A DNA stretch of 8,249 bases from an uncultured Pseudoxanthomonas sp. (GTDB taxonomy: Bacteria; Pseudomonadota; Gammaproteobacteria; Xanthomonadales; Xanthomonadaceae): the NCBI GenBank assembly GCA_946886405.1, contig CAMPIO010000125.1, forward strand, positions 1 to 8,249. The letters are read 5' to 3'. Each line of letters begins with the position of its first letter. Position 1 is the first letter of the stretch. The notes under the pieces were generated by a model that ran no database searches, was not told where the DNA came from, and saw only the letters and a list, made by a program, of their open reading frames with translations. Below, piece after piece: positions 7,287-8,249 of this stretch. A program made the translations under genes and the position numbers.

Positions 7287-7725
7287 CTCATGATGAAGAC
7301 CATCGGCGTACTAGTTGCCACTTCCTTGGCGGTGGCGTGCTCTTCACCTTCTATCTCTCCTCCGCAAACTCCTGAGCTGGAGATCGGCAAGTCCTACTAT
7401 GGTGCGGCTCGTCCAATGTTGCTTCGCGAGGGATGGATTCCGGTGGATGCGCAGTGTTCGGATACAAGCATTTGCTTCGGCCAGGAGCATCCGGAGCTGG
7501 CTAGTGACTTCGATACTGGACAGGTCTGTCCGCGTTTCGTTAAGGACAATCACAAGATAGTTGTATGCCTTGAGCTGATCAGTGATGGAGCAAATGTTGC
7601 GAGTGTTCGCACTGAGCGCTAACAATTCATTCAAGCCGAACCCGCATCAGGTTCACTAACTTGGGGTCGTTCTGGGTAACATCGGCTTCGGTGCCTATCC
7701 AGTGCGGGTCGGCTTAATTCAGGCG
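7281..7725 (+). mobile_element. Gene cassette 2 (lipoprotein)
   Basis: The cassette is 445 bases between crossover points. Its first 11 bases with the preceding G (GTTAGCGCTCA, 7280-7290) are the exact reverse complement of TGAGCGCTAAC (7613-7623) at the start of its attC, so both ends belong to the same unit. It carries one gene whose start is nine bases after the crossover and whose stop lies inside the attC core. There is no room for a promoter, so expression must come from upstream. Confidence 0.9.
7290..7622 (+). CDS. Small predicted lipoprotein with four cysteines
   Basis: This is a 110-residue protein of unknown function with a lipoprotein signal peptide: a short positive start (MMKT), a hydrophobic run (IGVLVATSLAVA) and a lipobox-like AVAC ending at C17. 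The serines after the cysteine suggest outer-membrane sorting rather than inner-membrane retention. The mature part has a Pro-rich linker, then GKSYYGAARPMLLREGWIPVD followed by four cysteines (C56, C62, C80, C93), enough for two disulfide bonds in the periplasm. Small secreted proteins with this GW...P...C...C pattern are recalled as common hypothetical proteins in cassettes and in Xanthomonadaceae, but I recognise no named family. Either ATG at 7290 or 7293 could be used and neither has a real ribosome-binding site. The stop codon TAA (7620-7622) is formed by the attC core CGCTAAC. An immunity or binding role is possible but unproven. Confidence 0.82.
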   Translation: MMKTIGVLVATSLAVACSSPSISPPQTPELEIGKSYYGAARPMLLREGWIPVDAQCSDTSICFGQEHPELASDFDTGQVCPRFVKDNHKIVVCLELISDGANVASVRTER

Positions 7726-7731
7726 TTAGGC
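7617..7731 (+). other. attC site 2 (115 bases)
   Basis: R'' CGCTAAC (7617-7623) and R' GTTAGGC (7725-7731) bracket an inverted repeat in which AAGCCGAACCCGCA pairs with TGCGGGTCGGCTT, leaving one extra A as the extrahelical base. The outer arms CTAACAATTCATTCAAGCCGA-like and GGCTTAATTCAGGCGTTAG are identical to those of attC site 1, while the central part is unrelated. The left core also carries the stop codon of the lipoprotein gene. Confidence 0.93.
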
Positions 7732-7734
7732 CTC

Positions 7735-7752
7735 ATGGGGAGATCAGCGTGA
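7735..7752 (+). CDS. Five-codon leader mini-ORF (MGRSA) in cassette 3
   Basis: ATG at 7735 opens a frame of five codons that ends in TGA at 7750-7752. That stop overlaps the GTG start of the next gene as GTGA. Short leader frames that raise translation of a downstream cassette gene are known from the attI1 site of class 1 integrons (ORF-11/ORF-18), so a similar coupling role is possible. It begins only nine bases after the crossover, so it would be read at once from the integron promoter. Chance is an equally good explanation. Confidence 0.25.
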   Translation: MGRSA

Positions 7753-8072
7753 GCCAGGAGAACATTAAAGCTGAGCTCACTCGCGAGGCTTTAGCGGTCT
7801 GCAGAGATCGGCTCAGCTCGGGCGCGCTTCCGGCATCGGAGCCGATGATGCTCTCAATCCAAGCGCAGCTAGAGTGGCTCATCGAGTTCTACGAGGGCCG
7901 ATCCACCGAACGAAGCAAGTTGCATGGGCTGACCTTCGGTCACTTTGCGGCGCGCGAGATTGAGGACGCGGACCCCGAGCTAACGCGGGTCTTGCACCGG
8001 GCGTACTACGCGGCAAGCCGCACGGCCGCGGGCGTCAAGCTGGATCTTTCGGTTCTGGGCCTTGAGGCCTAA
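7749..8072 (+). CDS. Tsi6-like immunity family protein
   Basis: This is a 107-residue soluble, mostly helical protein. The region SIQAQLEWLIEFYEG...RSKLHGLTFGHFAARE (about 36-70) and DADPELTRVLHRAYYAASRTAAGVKLDL (about 73-100) resembles, from memory, Tsi6 of Pseudomonas aeruginosa. Tsi6 is the cytoplasmic immunity protein that blocks the type VI secretion toxin Tse6, an NAD(P)+-degrading enzyme. The pattern RS.LH.LT.G..A..E....DPEL...L..AYY is the basis; I could not align it. The GTG at 7749 has GGGGAGA five bases upstream, a good spacing. The stop TAA (8070-8072) lies in the attC core GCCTAAC. No toxin gene accompanies it, so if the match holds it is an orphan immunity gene that would protect against attack by neighbours. 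If the family call is wrong it is simply a small helical cassette protein. Confidence 0.8.
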   Translation: MSQENIKAELTREALAVCRDRLSSGALPASEPMMLSIQAQLEWLIEFYEGRSTERSKLHGLTFGHFAAREIEDADPELTRVLHRAYYAASRTAAGVKLDLSVLGLEA

Positions 8073-8126
8073 CAATTCGTCCAAGCCGACGCCGCTTCGC
8101 GGCGCGGCTTAACTCCGGTGTTATGC
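8067..8126 (+). other. attC site 3 (60 bases, short type)
   Basis: R'' GCCTAAC (8067-8073) and R' GTTATGC (8120-8126) flank a compact hairpin. AAGCCG (8083-8088) pairs with CGGCTT (8105-8110) and CGCCG (8090-8094) with CGGCG (8100-8104) around a CTTCG loop, leaving A8089 unpaired as the extrahelical base. The arms are close to those of the other two sites but diverged at several positions, and the R' box belongs to whatever follows (GTTATGC instead of GTTAGGC). Confidence 0.92.
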
Positions 8127-8249
8127 GTGGGTTGGCATGTTGGTGTCGTCGGCTTCGGTGACACCTTGGTTTTTCACTCGATCACGGCTTCGGGATTGGT
8201 CGGTCGCTGACCTAGCTCGGTCTCTCACGTCTCCCGCCTTCGCTTCAGT
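8121..8249 (+). mobile_element. Start of cassette 4 or end of the array (partial)
   Basis: The R' core GTTATGC predicts that a fourth cassette would carry GCATAAC as its attC left core. That does not occur in the remaining bases, so either the cassette continues beyond the window or the array ends here. A frame from ATG at 8137 stays open to the window edge (37 codons, MLVSSASVTPWFFTRS...), but nothing in it is recognisable. A hairpin GGTGTC (8142-8147) / GACACC (8160-8165) is followed by TTGGTTTTT, which looks slightly like a terminator. Confidence 0.5.

Larger units (their letters stand above)
7726..8120 (+). mobile_element. Gene cassette 3 (Tsi6-like protein)
   Basis: The cassette is 395 bases between crossover points. 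GTTAGGCCTCA (7725-7735) at its 5' end is the exact reverse complement of TGAGGCCTAAC (8063-8073), an 11-bp match that again shows both ends belong together. Unlike the first two cassettes it has a strong ribosome-binding sequence (GGGGAGA, 7737-7743) before its gene, and a short attC. Confidence 0.9.
5652..8249. mobile_element. Chromosomal integron: intI, attI leader and cassette array (right end outside the window)
   Basis: The classical integron arrangement is complete here. A divergently transcribed intI comes first, then an attI region of about 165 bases, then at least three consecutive plus-strand cassettes with crossover points G|TT at 6820/6821, 7280/7281, 7725/7726 and 8120/8121. Two of the three attC sites share identical outer arms and the third is close, which is typical of sedentary chromosomal arrays rather than mobile class 1 integrons with mixed attC types. 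No transposase, sul1, qacE or inverted terminal repeats are present in the window. The full array length cannot be judged because the window ends about 130 bases after the third attC. Confidence 0.93.

Noticed and set aside
7170..8126. CRISPR-like repeats
   Set aside because: The repeated arms occur in inverted pairs around gene-sized spacers with GTTRRRY cores, which is attC structure. No short regularly spaced direct repeats or cas genes are present.
5652..8249. Mobile class 1 integron
   Set aside because: The integrase differs from IntI1, there is no qacE, sul1 or transposon end, the attC sites are of one type, and the flanking genes are chromosomal housekeeping genes.

Overview
The window looks like a piece of a high-GC gammaproteobacterial chromosome, most likely from the Xanthomonadaceae (Xanthomonas, Stenotrophomonas, Pseudoxanthomonas, Lysobacter and relatives). 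The basis is the gene order comEC-exbB-exbD-msbA-lpxK, which I recall as typical of that family, together with GTG starts and strong GC bias at third codon positions. No species call is possible from sequence alone.

Layout: the left three quarters (about 1-6659) is one compact run of six minus-strand genes. In transcription order these are intI (integron integrase), comEC (DNA uptake channel), exbB, exbD, msbA (lipid A flippase ABC transporter) and lpxK (lipid A 4'-kinase, cut by the window edge). The junctions are a 1-nt gap, a 2-nt gap, a 9-nt gap and two 4-nt GTGA overlaps, so the set reads like an operon. The right quarter is a chromosomal integron: intI transcribed leftwards, a leader/attI region (6660-6826) with a candidate cassette promoter, then three complete plus-strand gene cassettes (6821-7280, 7281-7725, 7726-8120), each ending in an attC site, and the start of a fourth cassette or the array end (8121-8249).

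The cassettes encode a small zinc-ribbon-like cysteine-rich protein, a small lipoprotein with four conserved-looking cysteines, and a protein resembling the Tsi6 family of type VI secretion immunity proteins. They are visibly less GC-rich than the core genes and their attC arms are near identical, as in sedentary chromosomal integrons.

The most interesting point is the junction itself. An apparently intact IntI, with all five catalytic residues present, ends one base before the start of comEC. IntI recombines cassettes as folded single strands and ComEC imports DNA as a single strand, so the layout could couple cassette capture to DNA uptake. It also puts the lipid A genes msbA and lpxK downstream of an integrase gene in a single apparent transcription unit.
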